Source: Bordetella genomosp. 10 (lineage in GTDB: Bacteria; Pseudomonadota; Gammaproteobacteria; Burkholderiales; Burkholderiaceae_B). From it: a DNA stretch of 64,000 bases. Below, one piece after another: positions 24,598 to 33,193 of this stretch. The notes beneath the pieces are model-generated. The model was not told where the DNA came from. It worked only from the letters and a program-made list of their open reading frames with translations, and searched no databases. The DNA is taken from contig NZ_NEVM01000002.1 of NCBI RefSeq assembly GCF_002261225.1, positions 682,001-746,000 on the forward strand. The letters are read 5' to 3'. Numbering within the stretch: position 1 is the stretch's first letter; every line of letters starts with the position of its first letter. A program made the translations under genes and the position numbers.

Positions 24598-25036
24598 TAA
24601 TGTGGATGCCATCGCGGCGGCGCTCATCGAACTGACCGGGATGCTGAACAGCCCCCGTCAGGACGAAGTGCTGCTGCGCGCGGCGGGCGTGTCGCTGGAC
24701 CGGGCGCTGTTCCCCTTGCTGGTGCGCCTGAGCGCGGCGCCGGCGCTGAGCGTTGCGCAGCTCGCGGAGAGGGCGGGCCGCGATCCCTCCACGGTCAGCC
24801 GCCAGATCGCCAAGCTGGAACGGCTTGGACTGGTCAAGCGGCCCGCCGCCGGCGAAGACATGCGGGTGAGGGCGGCCGCGATTACGAAGGCCGGGGCGCG
24901 CGCGGTCGACGCCATCGTCAAGGCGCGCCGTCAATTGCTAGGCGAGTTGATTGCCGCCTGGCCCACGGCAGAGCAGGAGGCGTTTCCGCTCTTGTTGCGA
25001 AAGTTCACCGATGCGATGAAGGAAAGGCAGGCGTAA
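24584..25036 (+). CDS. MarR-family transcriptional regulator
   Basis: 150 residues. The winged helix is clear: LSVAQLAERAGRDPSTVSRQ then IAKLERLGLVKRPAAGEDMR with the wing (residues 57-90). ATG 24584 has AGGTG about 8 bp upstream. It is divergent from the broken FMN reductase gene, with two near-identical palindromes in the gap, the second over its own start. It probably represses itself and the reductase gene. An effector cannot be inferred. Confidence 0.9.
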   Translation: MYDTRNVDAIAAALIELTGMLNSPRQDEVLLRAAGVSLDRALFPLLVRLSAAPALSVAQLAERAGRDPSTVSRQIAKLERLGLVKRPAAGEDMRVRAAAITKAGARAVDAIVKARRQLLGELIAAWPTAEQEAFPLLLRKFTDAMKERQA

Positions 25037-25100
25037 GCCCGCCGCGCATTGAACTTCCCGCGTCCGCCCTTATCTTACGGGGATCATGGGAGGACTCACT

Positions 25101-26081
25101 ATGCACGCCGCACGCTCCAAATCCTTCGCCGGATCGCTATTGCTGGCCGCCTGCCTGTTCGCCAGCGGCAGCGTGCTGGCCGCCGAGGCCACGCCGGACC
25201 AGGTGTACCAGGCCGCGCAGGCCGGCAACTACCGCCAGGCCCAGGAAATGATGGACCAGATCCTGCGCGATCATCCGAACAGCGCCAAGGCGCATTTCGT
25301 CGAGGCCGAACTGCTGGGCAAGCAGGGCAAGCTGCAACAGGCACAGGCGGAGCTGAATACCGCGCTGCGCCTGGATCCCGACCAGCGTTTCGCCAGACCC
25401 GGTTCGGTGGACGAATTGCGCACGCTGATCGCCTCGGGCAGCGCCGCGCACGCGCGCGGCGCCGCCGGCGGCATTCCCTGGGGGATGATGCTGGGCATCG
25501 CGGCGCTGGTGATCGTCATCGCGCTGGTCATGCAGGCCCGCCGGCGCGCCGCTTATGCGTCGGCCGCTTCCGGGCCTGGTCCTTATGGCTATGGCGGCGT
25601 CACGCGCACCACGCCTTATGGCGGGCCGCCTCCCGCCGGTCCGCAAGGCGGATACGGCTATCCAGGCGGCTATCCGGGCGGACCCGCGCCGGGCCAGGCC
25701 GGCGGCGGCCTGGGCTCCGGCATCCTGGGCGGCCTGGCGACCGGCGCCGCGGTGGGCGCGGGCGTGGCCGCCGGCGAGGCGCTGGTGAACCGGGTGCTGC
25801 ACGGCGGCGCGCCGGCGACGGGCAATGCCGTCGATACCGGCGCGACGCGCGATGCCTCGGCGGATTCCACGGAAGCCGGCTACGACATGGGGGGCAAGGA
25901 TTTCGGCCTGCGCGACGCCGGTTCCTGGGACGATGACGACCCGACCCGCAAGTTGAAGAACAACGACGACGGCAATGGCCAGACCTGGAATATCGACTAT
26001 CCCTGGAGCAATAGCGATGCTTCCGGCGACGGCGGGGATTCCTGGGATAGCGGCGGCGGGTCCGACGACGACTGGACCTGA
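25101..26081 (+). CDS. Exported TPR membrane protein with Gly/Tyr-rich and acidic tail
   Basis: 326 residues. ATG 25101 was chosen because GGAGG stands 7 bp upstream; ATG 25086 is also in frame. Order of parts: signal peptide (ending VLAAEA, about residue 28); TPR-like helices (QVYQAAQAGNYRQAQEMMDQ ... AQAELNTALRLDPDQ, 30-105); one membrane helix (WGMMLGIAALVIVIALVM, about 125-143); a Gly/Pro/Tyr-rich stretch; a Gly/Ala-rich segment that could insert in membrane; and a highly acidic end rich in Asp, Gly, Ser and Trp. The TPR domain would face the periplasm. The function is unknown; a scaffold or assembly role is a guess. Confidence 0.75.
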   Translation: MHAARSKSFAGSLLLAACLFASGSVLAAEATPDQVYQAAQAGNYRQAQEMMDQILRDHPNSAKAHFVEAELLGKQGKLQQAQAELNTALRLDPDQRFARPGSVDELRTLIASGSAAHARGAAGGIPWGMMLGIAALVIVIALVMQARRRAAYASAASGPGPYGYGGVTRTTPYGGPPPAGPQGGYGYPGGYPGGPAPGQAGGGLGSGILGGLATGAAVGAGVAAGEALVNRVLHGGAPATGNAVDTGATRDASADSTEAGYDMGGKDFGLRDAGSWDDDDPTRKLKNNDDGNGQTWNIDYPWSNSDASGDGGDSWDSGGGSDDDWT

Positions 26082-26092
26082 TCGACGGCGCC

Positions 26093-26156
26093 GTCCCGCG
26101 GGCGTGACTGCGGGACGCGCATTGTCCCGCGGCCGCCGCGGCGGGTAGCCGCGGGA
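26093..26156 (+). terminator. Two consecutive hairpins after the TPR gene
   Basis: GTCCCGC/GCGGGAC (26093-26116, 10-base loop) is followed by TCCCGCGGC/GCCGCGGGA (26125-26156, 14-base loop). Both stems are perfect. No T run follows. They begin 11 bp after the stop codon. Confidence 0.45.
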
Positions 26157-26269
26157 TAGGCAGTACAGCGGGGCGATACAGCAGGGAGCGCGAGATTTCG
26201 GTATCGTGGCGTCCGGAATTTTCGATTGGCCCTGCCGCCTTGCTGGCCGGGAATCGCTGGAGGATGTCC

Positions 26270-26794
26270 ATGTCGTCTTTGTGCGCGCGTCAAAGCCGCC
26301 TCGTTCGAGCGCGAACGCATGTCTTTATCGGGGCCTTGCTGGCCCTGGCTCTACAGTCCGCGAACGCCTACGCCAGCGACGTCGGCGAATGCAGGGCGGC
26401 CGGCGGCAAGCTGCTGGTGGGGCAGGTGGTCTCCCCGCCCAAGTTCCGGCACGGCATGTACAAGAAGGGCGTCGAGCTGTCGCATACCCATCTGACCTTG
26501 AAGGACCGGGACGGCGCGACGTATGACGTCGCCATCGACAATGTCTTCGCGTCGGGGTATCGGCCCCATTCGAAAGCCGTGCCGGCGCCGCTGGACACGA
26601 TCGCGGTGGGCGACCGGCTGGAGGTCTGCGGCATTCCCTTCGACGGCGGCATCCATTGGGTCCACAACAATTGCGGCGATACGCCGACCAAGTCGGATCC
26701 CGACGGCTGGATCAAGGTGATCCAGGCCGATGGCAGCATGGGCCCGAACCTGGAAAGCAGCCAGACGTATTGCCGCCTCTGGCCGCGGCGCTAG
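26270..26794 (+). CDS. Secreted protein with DUF3465-like domain
   Basis: 174 residues. GGAGG at 26259-26263 fits ATG 26270 (6 bp) and is too close to ATG 26264. A signal peptide (HVFIGALLALALQSANAYA) is followed by a small beta-rich domain. The block DGGIHWVHNNCGD ... DPDGWIKV resembles the GG-x-HW-x-H ... GW-I pattern of DUF3465 proteins, which have an OB-like fold. Four cysteines in the mature part (GECRAA, LEVCGI, NNCGD, TYCRLW) could form two disulfides. The family has no established function. It stands alone, with no partner gene adjacent. Confidence 0.65.
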   Translation: MSSLCARQSRLVRARTHVFIGALLALALQSANAYASDVGECRAAGGKLLVGQVVSPPKFRHGMYKKGVELSHTHLTLKDRDGATYDVAIDNVFASGYRPHSKAVPAPLDTIAVGDRLEVCGIPFDGGIHWVHNNCGDTPTKSDPDGWIKVIQADGSMGPNLESSQTYCRLWPRR

Positions 26795-26902
26795 CGGCAT
26801 CGCCGGGCGGTTCCGCGCCCATGCGCGTCTTTCCGGGCCCGAATCGCGCCGGTTCCAAGTTCTGGATACCCCGTTCTAAAACAGCGGCATGGCTTCTATT
26901 TA

Positions 26903-26916
26903 AAGGGTAAACCCTT
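26903..26916. promoter_or_regulatory. Inverted repeat upstream of the SDR/E1/E2 operon
   Basis: AAGGGT-aa-ACCCTT inside the wider near-palindrome TTAAAGGGTAAACCCTTAA lies 115 bp before the first gene of the operon, in an AT-rich patch of a 236-bp gap. The FadR-type GntR gene that ends this operon is the most likely binder. No other feature was seen in the gap. Confidence 0.5.
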
Positions 26917-27030
26917 AATTGTAAGATGACCTGATATACGGATAAGCTGTGCGCCATGATGAGCTGTGACGCACGCGCTGCGCACGGACTTCATCTCCAA
27001 TAAATAATTCCCAGATAACGAGACAAGGTC

Positions 27031-27822
27031 ATGGCGATTTCCAGGGAGGCGGCCGGCGCGCATGCGGGCCGGGTCGTACTGTGTACCGGCGCGGCACAAG
27101 GAATAGGACGCGCCATGCTCGACGCTTTTGCCGCCCGAGGGGCGCGGCTGGCGTTGCTGGACATCGACGGCGAGGGGCTGTTCGCCGCGCAGGCGCAACT
27201 TCAGGAAGACTATCCCGGCATCCAAACCTTGTGCGTCGCCGCCTCGGTGGCCGACGACGTCCAGGTGGCGCAGGCTTTCGAAACGGTGCGCGCCCATTAC
27301 GGACGGTTGGACGTGCTGCTGAACAACGCCGGCATTTCGATGAACCGGCCGTCGCTGGAACTGGCGCCGGCCGATTGGCGGCGCGCGATCGATATCGATC
27401 TTTCCGGGGTGTTCTATTGCTGCCAGCAAGCCGCGCGGCTGATGCAGCCGTCCGGCGGCGGCGTCATCCTGAATACGGCCTCGATGTATGGCGTGGTGGC
27501 CGCGCCCGAGCGGGCCGCCTATTGCGCGGCCAAGGCCGGCGTGGTGGCGCTGAGCAAGTCGCTGGCCGTGGAGTGGGCCGGGCTGGGCATCCGCGTCAAC
27601 GCGCTGTGCCCGGGCTATATCCGCACCGCCCTGGTGGACGCGCTGATCGGGCGCGGCGCCCTGGACGCGGAGCGCATCGCCGCGCGCACGCCGCTGGGGC
27701 GCCTCGGCACGCCCGAGGACGTGGCCGCCGTGGCCTGCTTCCTGGCCTCCGACGAGGCCGCCTTCGTGACGGGCCACGCCATGCTGGCCGACGGCGGGTG
27801 GACCGCCAATGGATACCTGTAG
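27031..27822 (+). CDS. Short-chain dehydrogenase/reductase (SDR), classical
   Basis: 263 residues. The nucleotide motif TGAAQGIG lies at about residues 17-24, NNAGIS near 98, and catalytic Ser/Tyr-Lys in the segment to YCAAK (about 165-169). It ends with the ADGGWTANGYL tail of diol/acyl-type SDRs. It reduces or oxidises an alcohol/carbonyl pair with NAD(P). It is the first gene of an operon with the E1 fusion (8 bp gap), so it may supply the 2-oxo or acetoin-like substrate of that complex. Confidence 0.9.
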   Translation: MAISREAAGAHAGRVVLCTGAAQGIGRAMLDAFAARGARLALLDIDGEGLFAAQAQLQEDYPGIQTLCVAASVADDVQVAQAFETVRAHYGRLDVLLNNAGISMNRPSLELAPADWRRAIDIDLSGVFYCCQQAARLMQPSGGGVILNTASMYGVVAAPERAAYCAAKAGVVALSKSLAVEWAGLGIRVNALCPGYIRTALVDALIGRGALDAERIAARTPLGRLGTPEDVAAVACFLASDEAAFVTGHAMLADGGWTANGYL

Positions 27823-27830
27823 GAATCGCC

Positions 27831-30020
27831 ATGCCCAGACTTACGCCATTGACGCCGCGCTCCTCGTGGACCGCGCTGACCGCCACCGATGAGGATTGGG
27901 AGAACGCGGATCCCGCCTTGCTGGGCACCTTGCTGGCCCATTGCCATTTGATCCGCGGTTTCGAGGAGGCCGTCCTGGACCTGGCCGCGCAAGGCCTGGT
28001 GCATGGGCCGGCGCATTCGAGCATCGGGCAGGAGGGCGGCGCGGCCGGCTCCATCGTGACGCTGCGCGCGCGGGACGGCGTCAACGGTTCGCATCGGGGC
28101 CATCATCAGTTCCTGTCCAAGTCGCTGGCGTATCTGTGCCCGGACGGCATCGATCCGCGCGCCGAACTGGCGCCCGCGGTGCGGGACCTGCTGCAACGCA
28201 CCCTGGCCGAAATCCTGGGCCTGGCGCAAGGCTTCTGCAACGGCCGCGGCGGCTCCATGCATTTGCGCTGGACCGAAGCGGGCGCGCTGGGCACCAATGC
28301 CATCGTCGGCGGCGGCGTGCCCATGGCGGCGGGGCAGGCCTGGGCGCATCGCCATGCGGGCACCGATGCGGTGATGGTCAGCTATTTCGGCGACGGCGCG
28401 GTGAATATCGGCTCGGTGCTGGAGACGATGAACCTGGCGGCCGCGTGGAAGCTGCCCCTGTGCTTCTTCATCGAGAACAACCGCTATGCGGTGTCGACCC
28501 ACGTCGAGGAAAGCACCGCCGAGCCGCGCCTGTCGGCGCGCGGCCTGGGCTTCAACATTCCCAGTTGGCAGGTCGACGGAATGGATCCGCTGGCGGTCCA
28601 CCTGGCGATGCAGGCGGCGCTGGCCCATATGCGCGCCGGCAACGGGCCGACGGTGATCGAGGCCGACGTCTACCGGTTCTTCCACCAGAACGGTCCCTAT
28701 GCGGGCAGCGCCTTCGGCTATCGCAGCAAGGAAGAGGAACAGGCCTGGCGCGCGCGCGACCCGCTGGCCTTGATGGCGGCGCGCATGCAGGCGCGCGGCC
28801 TGATCGACGAGGCCGGCGTGCAGGCCTTGCGCGAGCGCGTGCGGGAGGCGATGCGCCAGGCGGTGGCGGCCTTGACCGAAGCCGACGCCGCGGCGGGGGA
28901 AGGCAAGCGCCGCATTCGGCCCGCCTTGTGGCCGTCGCCCGATTTCCGCGACGTCGGCATCCTGGGCGACCTGTCGGAGATGCAGGGCTTGCGCTACGCG
29001 GAGCACGACAGCGGCGAGGTGGCGCAGGCCGAACGGGCATTCATCGACGTCGTGGCCGACGTGATGGACCGGCGCATGGCGCGCGATCCCGGCGTCGTGG
29101 TGATGGGCGAGGACGTGCATCGCCTGAAGGGCGGCACCAACGGCGCCACGCGCGGACTCAGCCAACGCTACCCGGACCGTTGCCTGGGAACGCCCATCAG
29201 CGAGAACGCCTTCGTGGGCCTGGCCGGCGGCATGGCGCTGGACGGCCGCTACCGGCCGGTCGTGGAATTCATGTACCCGGACTTCGTGTGGGTGGCGGCG
29301 GACCAGGTGTTCAACCAGATCGGCAAGGTCCGCCACATGTTCGGCGGGCGCGACGAAGTGCCGCTGGTGTTGCGCACCAAGGTGGCGATGGGCACGGGAT
29401 ACGGGTCCCAGCATTCGATGGACCCGGCGGGGATTTTTGCGACATGTCCCGGATGGCGCATCGTGGCGCCGTCCAATCCCTACGATTATGTGGGATTGAT
29501 GAACTCGGCGCTGCAGTGCCGCGATCCCGTCCTGGTCATCGAGCACGTCGACCTCTACAACAGCAAGGGGCCGGGACCGGTCGACGACTACGACTACCAC
29601 CTGCCGGTGGGCAAGGCGGCGTTACGGCGCAGCGGCCCCGACGTGACGGTGATCGCCTACCTGTCGATGGTGGGGCACGCGGCCGAGGCGATGGACCGCT
29701 GCGGCGTGCGCGGCGACCTGGTGGACCTGCGCTGGCTGGATCGCGCCAGCCTGGACTGGGAGACGCTGGGCGCCAGCATTCGCAAGACCAACAACGTGCT
29801 GATCGTGGAGCAGGGCGCGCGCGGAACGTCCTATGGCGGCTGGCTGGCGGACGAGATCCAGCGCCGTTTCTTCGATTGGCTGGACCAGCCGGTGCAGCGG
29901 GTGACGGGCGGGCTGGCGGCGCCGAGCATTTCCAAGGTGTTGGAACGGGCTGCGGCCGCGCGCACCGATGAAGTGGAAGCGGCGCTGCGCGAAGTCATGG
30001 CCAACCAGGGAGCGGCGTGA
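27831..30020 (+). CDS. Fused E1 alpha-beta subunit of a 2-oxoacid/acetoin dehydrogenase complex
   Basis: 729 residues, an alpha-type and a beta-type E1 chain in one protein. The alpha half carries the thiamine-diphosphate motif GDGAVNIG ... IENN (about residues 187-215). The beta half starts near 403 (AFIDVVADVMDRRMARDPGV) with GEDVHRLKGG, the catalytic-region ENAFVG and the EFMYPDF/DQVFNQIGKVRHM blocks. Separate subunits are usual; fused forms are known in some acetoin/branched-chain-type clusters. It decarboxylates a 2-oxo acid or splits acetoin and acylates the E2 lipoyl group. Its stop overlaps the E2 start by one base. No E3 gene is nearby. Confidence 0.9.
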   Translation: MPRLTPLTPRSSWTALTATDEDWENADPALLGTLLAHCHLIRGFEEAVLDLAAQGLVHGPAHSSIGQEGGAAGSIVTLRARDGVNGSHRGHHQFLSKSLAYLCPDGIDPRAELAPAVRDLLQRTLAEILGLAQGFCNGRGGSMHLRWTEAGALGTNAIVGGGVPMAAGQAWAHRHAGTDAVMVSYFGDGAVNIGSVLETMNLAAAWKLPLCFFIENNRYAVSTHVEESTAEPRLSARGLGFNIPSWQVDGMDPLAVHLAMQAALAHMRAGNGPTVIEADVYRFFHQNGPYAGSAFGYRSKEEEQAWRARDPLALMAARMQARGLIDEAGVQALRERVREAMRQAVAALTEADAAAGEGKRRIRPALWPSPDFRDVGILGDLSEMQGLRYAEHDSGEVAQAERAFIDVVADVMDRRMARDPGVVVMGEDVHRLKGGTNGATRGLSQRYPDRCLGTPISENAFVGLAGGMALDGRYRPVVEFMYPDFVWVAADQVFNQIGKVRHMFGGRDEVPLVLRTKVAMGTGYGSQHSMDPAGIFATCPGWRIVAPSNPYDYVGLMNSALQCRDPVLVIEHVDLYNSKGPGPVDDYDYHLPVGKAALRRSGPDVTVIAYLSMVGHAAEAMDRCGVRGDLVDLRWLDRASLDWETLGASIRKTNNVLIVEQGARGTSYGGWLADEIQRRFFDWLDQPVQRVTGGLAAPSISKVLERAAAARTDEVEAALREVMANQGAA

Positions 30021-31372
30021 TGCCTACGTTGATACGCATGCCGGAGATCTCGGCCAACGCCGCGGCGGCCCAGTTGGTCGAATGGCTGGTGGAGGAAGGC
30101 GCCACGGTGGCGGCCGACGACGTCGTCGCCAGCATCGAGACGGACAAGGCCGTGGTGGACCTGAATGCCGGGACGGCGGGGACCCTGGCGCGCCGGCTGG
30201 CGCGGGCCGGGGACCAGGTGGCGGTAGGCGCCCCTCTCGCGGTGGTGCTGGCGCAAGGGGAATCGGCTGAGGCGATCGAAGCCTTGTTGTCGCAGCAGGC
30301 GGGGAATGGCAAGGCGGTCGCCGCCAGCGCTGCCGCTGCCGCCTCTGCCTCGGCTTCCACAACCGGTCCTGCTTCCACATCCGCAATGCCGCAGGCCGCT
30401 GCGCCGGCTGCTCGTCCCGCCTCCGAACGCTATTTCGCCAGTCCATTGGCTCGCAAGCTGGCGCGGCAAGCGGGCATCCCGTTGGAGGAGCTGCAGGGCA
30501 GCGGCCCGGCGGGCAGGGTGGTCAAGCGGGATATAGAACGGGCGCAGGCTGCCCGGGCGGCCGTTGCGCAGGCCACGGCGCCGGCGGCCGGGGAGACCGC
30601 GGCCGAAGCCGCGTTCGAGCGCATCCCGCATACGCCCATGCGCGCCACCATCGCGCGGCGGCTGACCGAGAGCAAGCAGCACATCCCCCATTTCTACCTG
30701 CGTGGAAAGTGCCGCATGGAGGCGCTGCAAGCCTTGCGCGAGCAACTCAACCACGCGGAACGGAGCGGACGGGAAGGCGCGCACGCGTACGGCTCGTCCC
30801 ACGCGGACCCCGGCCGGCATGCGGCCGGCGAGGCGCCCGCCAAGCGCAGGTTCTCCGTCAACGACTTCGTGATCAAGGCCGCCGCGTGCGCGTTGCGGGA
30901 CCTGCCCGAGATGAACGTGATCTGGACCGACAGCGCCATGCAGCGTTACCGGCAGGTCGATATCGCCGTGGCGGTGGCGACGCCGGGCGGCCTGATCACG
31001 CCGGTCCTGCATGCGGTGGAAGCGATGCCGCTGTCCCGTCTCAACGCGACGATGGCCGAACTGGCCGCCCGGGCCCGCGAATCGCGCCTGCTGCCCCATG
31101 AATACCAGGGCGGGACCTTCGCCATCAGCAACCTGGGCATGTACGGCGTGACGGAATTCGCCGCCATCATCAACCCGCCGCAATCGGCCATCCTGGCCGT
31201 GGGCGCTAGCAACCGCGTCCCGGTGGTCGAGGCGGACGGCCAACTGGGCGCCGGCGTGGTGATGGAATACACCTTGTCGGTGGACCACCGCGCGATCGAC
31301 GGCGCCCTGGCGGCCCGATGGCTGGCGCGTTTCCAGCGCTATATGGAGCATCCGGCGACGATGCTGGTGTGA
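30020..31372 (+). CDS. E2 dihydrolipoyl acyltransferase
   Basis: 450 residues from ATG 30020 (TGATG overlap with E1; GTG 30017 is adjacent). One lipoyl domain with the lipoylated lysine in ETDKAVVD (K43) is followed by an Ala/Ser/Pro-rich linker to about 135. A peripheral E3-binding domain follows (FASPLARKLARQAGIPLEEL, GPAGRVVKRDI), then the catalytic domain with DHRAIDG near residues 422-428. It moves the acyl group from E1 to CoA. The E3-binding domain shows that it recruits a lipoamide dehydrogenase encoded elsewhere. A short Gly/Ser/His-rich insert (SGREGAHAYGSSHADPGRHA, about 250-270) is unusual. Confidence 0.92.
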   Translation: MPTLIRMPEISANAAAAQLVEWLVEEGATVAADDVVASIETDKAVVDLNAGTAGTLARRLARAGDQVAVGAPLAVVLAQGESAEAIEALLSQQAGNGKAVAASAAAAASASASTTGPASTSAMPQAAAPAARPASERYFASPLARKLARQAGIPLEELQGSGPAGRVVKRDIERAQAARAAVAQATAPAAGETAAEAAFERIPHTPMRATIARRLTESKQHIPHFYLRGKCRMEALQALREQLNHAERSGREGAHAYGSSHADPGRHAAGEAPAKRRFSVNDFVIKAAACALRDLPEMNVIWTDSAMQRYRQVDIAVAVATPGGLITPVLHAVEAMPLSRLNATMAELAARARESRLLPHEYQGGTFAISNLGMYGVTEFAAIINPPQSAILAVGASNRVPVVEADGQLGAGVVMEYTLSVDHRAIDGALAARWLARFQRYMEHPATMLV

Positions 31373-31386
31373 TGCCCCCGGATAGC

Positions 31387-31431
31387 GAAGACGGCAATAA
31401 CGAAGACATCGGCAACGAAGACAGCGACAAC
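31387..31431. repeat. 15-bp tandem repeat, three copies, between E2 and the next SDR
   Basis: GAAGACGGCAATAAC, GAAGACATCGGCAAC and GAAGACAGCGACAAC follow without gaps. If the SDR were started at ATG 31372 (TGATG with the E2 stop), they would encode the pentads EDGNN-EDIGN-EDSDN in frame. Confidence 0.75.
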
Positions 31432-31443
31432 GGAAGATTCACC

Positions 31444-32280
31444 ATGGCCAAGCATGACTTCAAAGACCGCATCCTGGTGCTGACGGGCGCCACGGGCGGC
31501 ATCGGCCGGGCGGTGGCGCGGCTGTTCCACGACAGCGGCGCGCGCCTGTACCTGATCGACCGCGACGCGGCCGCCCTCGCGGCGCTGGCGCGCGAGCTGG
31601 GCGCGGACCCGGAACGGGCGGCCGCCGCGACGGCCGGGAACGTCCCGGAGAAGGAGGGCGCCTCGGCCAGGAATTCCGCCCAGGCCCACGATGCCGCCGC
31701 CGCGCGCCTACTCACCCACGCGATGGACGTTTCCTCGCCGCGCGACGCCGACGCCGCCGCGGCCCGCCTCCGCGCGGCGTGGGGCGGCGTCGATTTCCTC
31801 GTGCCGGCCGCGGGCATCTATCCCGCCGACCCGCTCGCCGACATGAGCGACGAGCAGTGGCGCAAGACGCTGGCCATCAACCTCGACGGCGTGTTCTACC
31901 TGACGCAGCGCCTCGTGCCCCTGCTGCGTCCCGGCAGCGCCATCGTCAACATCAGTTCGCTGGCGGCCCACCGGGGCGCATTCCGCAATGCGCACTACAG
32001 CGCTTCCAAGGGGGCCTTGCTCAGCTTTACCCGCAGCATCGCCCGCGAACTCGGCCCCGCCACCCGGGTCAACGCGGTTTCTCCGGGTATCATCGAGACC
32101 CCCATGGTGGCGGAACTGCTCAAGACGCGGGCGGACGAATCGGTGTCCCAGTCCATGCTCAAGCGGCTGGGGCAGGCCCACGAGGTCGCCACGGCCATCG
32201 CCTTCCTGTGCAGCGACGACGCCAGTTTCATTACCGCGCAGGTGCTGCACGTGAACGGCGGCCTGTATGTGCCGGGCTAG
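31444..32280 (+). CDS. SDR-family oxidoreductase with an extra loop
   Basis: 278 residues from ATG 31444 (GGAAG 7 bp upstream). TGATGGIG lies near residues 15-22 and the catalytic YSASK near 185. The loop after the second strand, about residues 60-85 (AAAATAGNVPEKEGASARNS region), is longer than usual and of low complexity. An alternative start at 31372 would overlap the E2 stop and add an acidic 24-residue repeat peptide; I prefer 31444 for its ribosome site. As part of the E1/E2 operon, it probably handles another redox step of the same pathway. Confidence 0.87.
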   Translation: MAKHDFKDRILVLTGATGGIGRAVARLFHDSGARLYLIDRDAAALAALARELGADPERAAAATAGNVPEKEGASARNSAQAHDAAAARLLTHAMDVSSPRDADAAAARLRAAWGGVDFLVPAAGIYPADPLADMSDEQWRKTLAINLDGVFYLTQRLVPLLRPGSAIVNISSLAAHRGAFRNAHYSASKGALLSFTRSIARELGPATRVNAVSPGIIETPMVAELLKTRADESVSQSMLKRLGQAHEVATAIAFLCSDDASFITAQVLHVNGGLYVPG

Positions 32281-32345
32281 CGCCGGGCCATGAACGCATG
32301 TCCGCCCCGCCATCTACAGGCCCGGACGAGGAATCAACGACGACC

Positions 32346-33107
32346 ATGATCGACGCCGCGAAGAAATCCCCCGCCTTCGCCGCGCTGCGCGGCGAGCCGC
32401 CCATCGCGCGCGCCGCCACGCTGCCCGCGGAGGTGGCCGAACGCCTGCGCGGCGCCATCGCGCGGCGCGATATCGTCGATCCCGACAACAAGCTGCCGAC
32501 CGAGGCGGAGCTCGCCCAGGCCTATGGCGTCAGCCGTCCGGTCATCCGCGAGGCCATGTCCCTGCTCAAGGCGGACGGCCTGGTGATCGCGCACCAGGGC
32601 CGCGGCCAGTTCGTCAATCCGGCCGGCAGCAATGTCTTCCGCCTGGAGCCCAACGTCGAAAGCGGCGAAGACCTGCGCGAGTTGTTCGAATTCCTGCTGT
32701 CGGTGGAGGTGCCCGCCACGCGGCTGGCGGCCGAACGCCGCGACGCGCGGGCATTGCAGGCCATCCGGCAGGCCTACGCCCGGCTCTACGACGTGACGCG
32801 CGAAGCGGGGGACGGCGCCGACGAGGACGGCGAATTCCACCGCGCCATCGTCCACGCCAGCGGCAACCGGTATTTCATGGCTTTCTCGGATTTCCTGGAC
32901 GCGCGCGTCCGGCGCATGATCCGGCTGGCGCGCAAGAATACGCGCACGCGCTCGGCGCAATGGGTCTGGCAGGTGCAGCAGGAGCACGAGGCCATCCTGC
33001 GCGCGATAGAGGCGGGCGACGCCGATGCGGCCAGCGAAGCCGCCGCCGCCCACCTGAACAACGCGGCCGCGCGGCTGGCCTTGTACCGGCAGGACGGCGG
33101 CGCCTAG
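32346..33107 (+). CDS. GntR regulator, FadR subfamily (FCD domain)
   Basis: 253 residues from ATG 32346; ATG 32298 is an in-frame alternative. The winged helix (DPDNKLPTEAELAQAYGV, SRPVIREAMSLLKADGLV, about 40-80) is followed by an all-helical FCD ligand domain (EFLLSVEVPATRLAA ... DGEFHRAIVHASGN). The histidines that hold a metal in FCD proteins are present (EFHRAI and the later QQEHEAIL). It is the last gene of the SDR-E1-E2-SDR operon and is likely its repressor, with the inverted repeat at 26903 as candidate site. Confidence 0.9.
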   Translation: MIDAAKKSPAFAALRGEPPIARAATLPAEVAERLRGAIARRDIVDPDNKLPTEAELAQAYGVSRPVIREAMSLLKADGLVIAHQGRGQFVNPAGSNVFRLEPNVESGEDLRELFEFLLSVEVPATRLAAERRDARALQAIRQAYARLYDVTREAGDGADEDGEFHRAIVHASGNRYFMAFSDFLDARVRRMIRLARKNTRTRSAQWVWQVQQEHEAILRAIEAGDADAASEAAAAHLNNAAARLALYRQDGGA

Positions 33108-33149
33108 TCCCACCGCCGGCAGGAGCAAGCCTGGCCCGCGCTGCGGCGG

Positions 33150-33181
33150 CCTGATGTCGCGCCCCTCGGCACGGCATCAGG
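33150..33181. terminator. Weak hairpin between convergent gntR and SDR genes
   Basis: CCTGATG (33150-33156) pairs with CATCAGG (33175-33181) in the 86-bp gap between converging genes. The loop is 18 bases, so it is only a weak candidate bidirectional terminator. Confidence 0.25.
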
Positions 33182-33193
33182 TCATCGATCACC

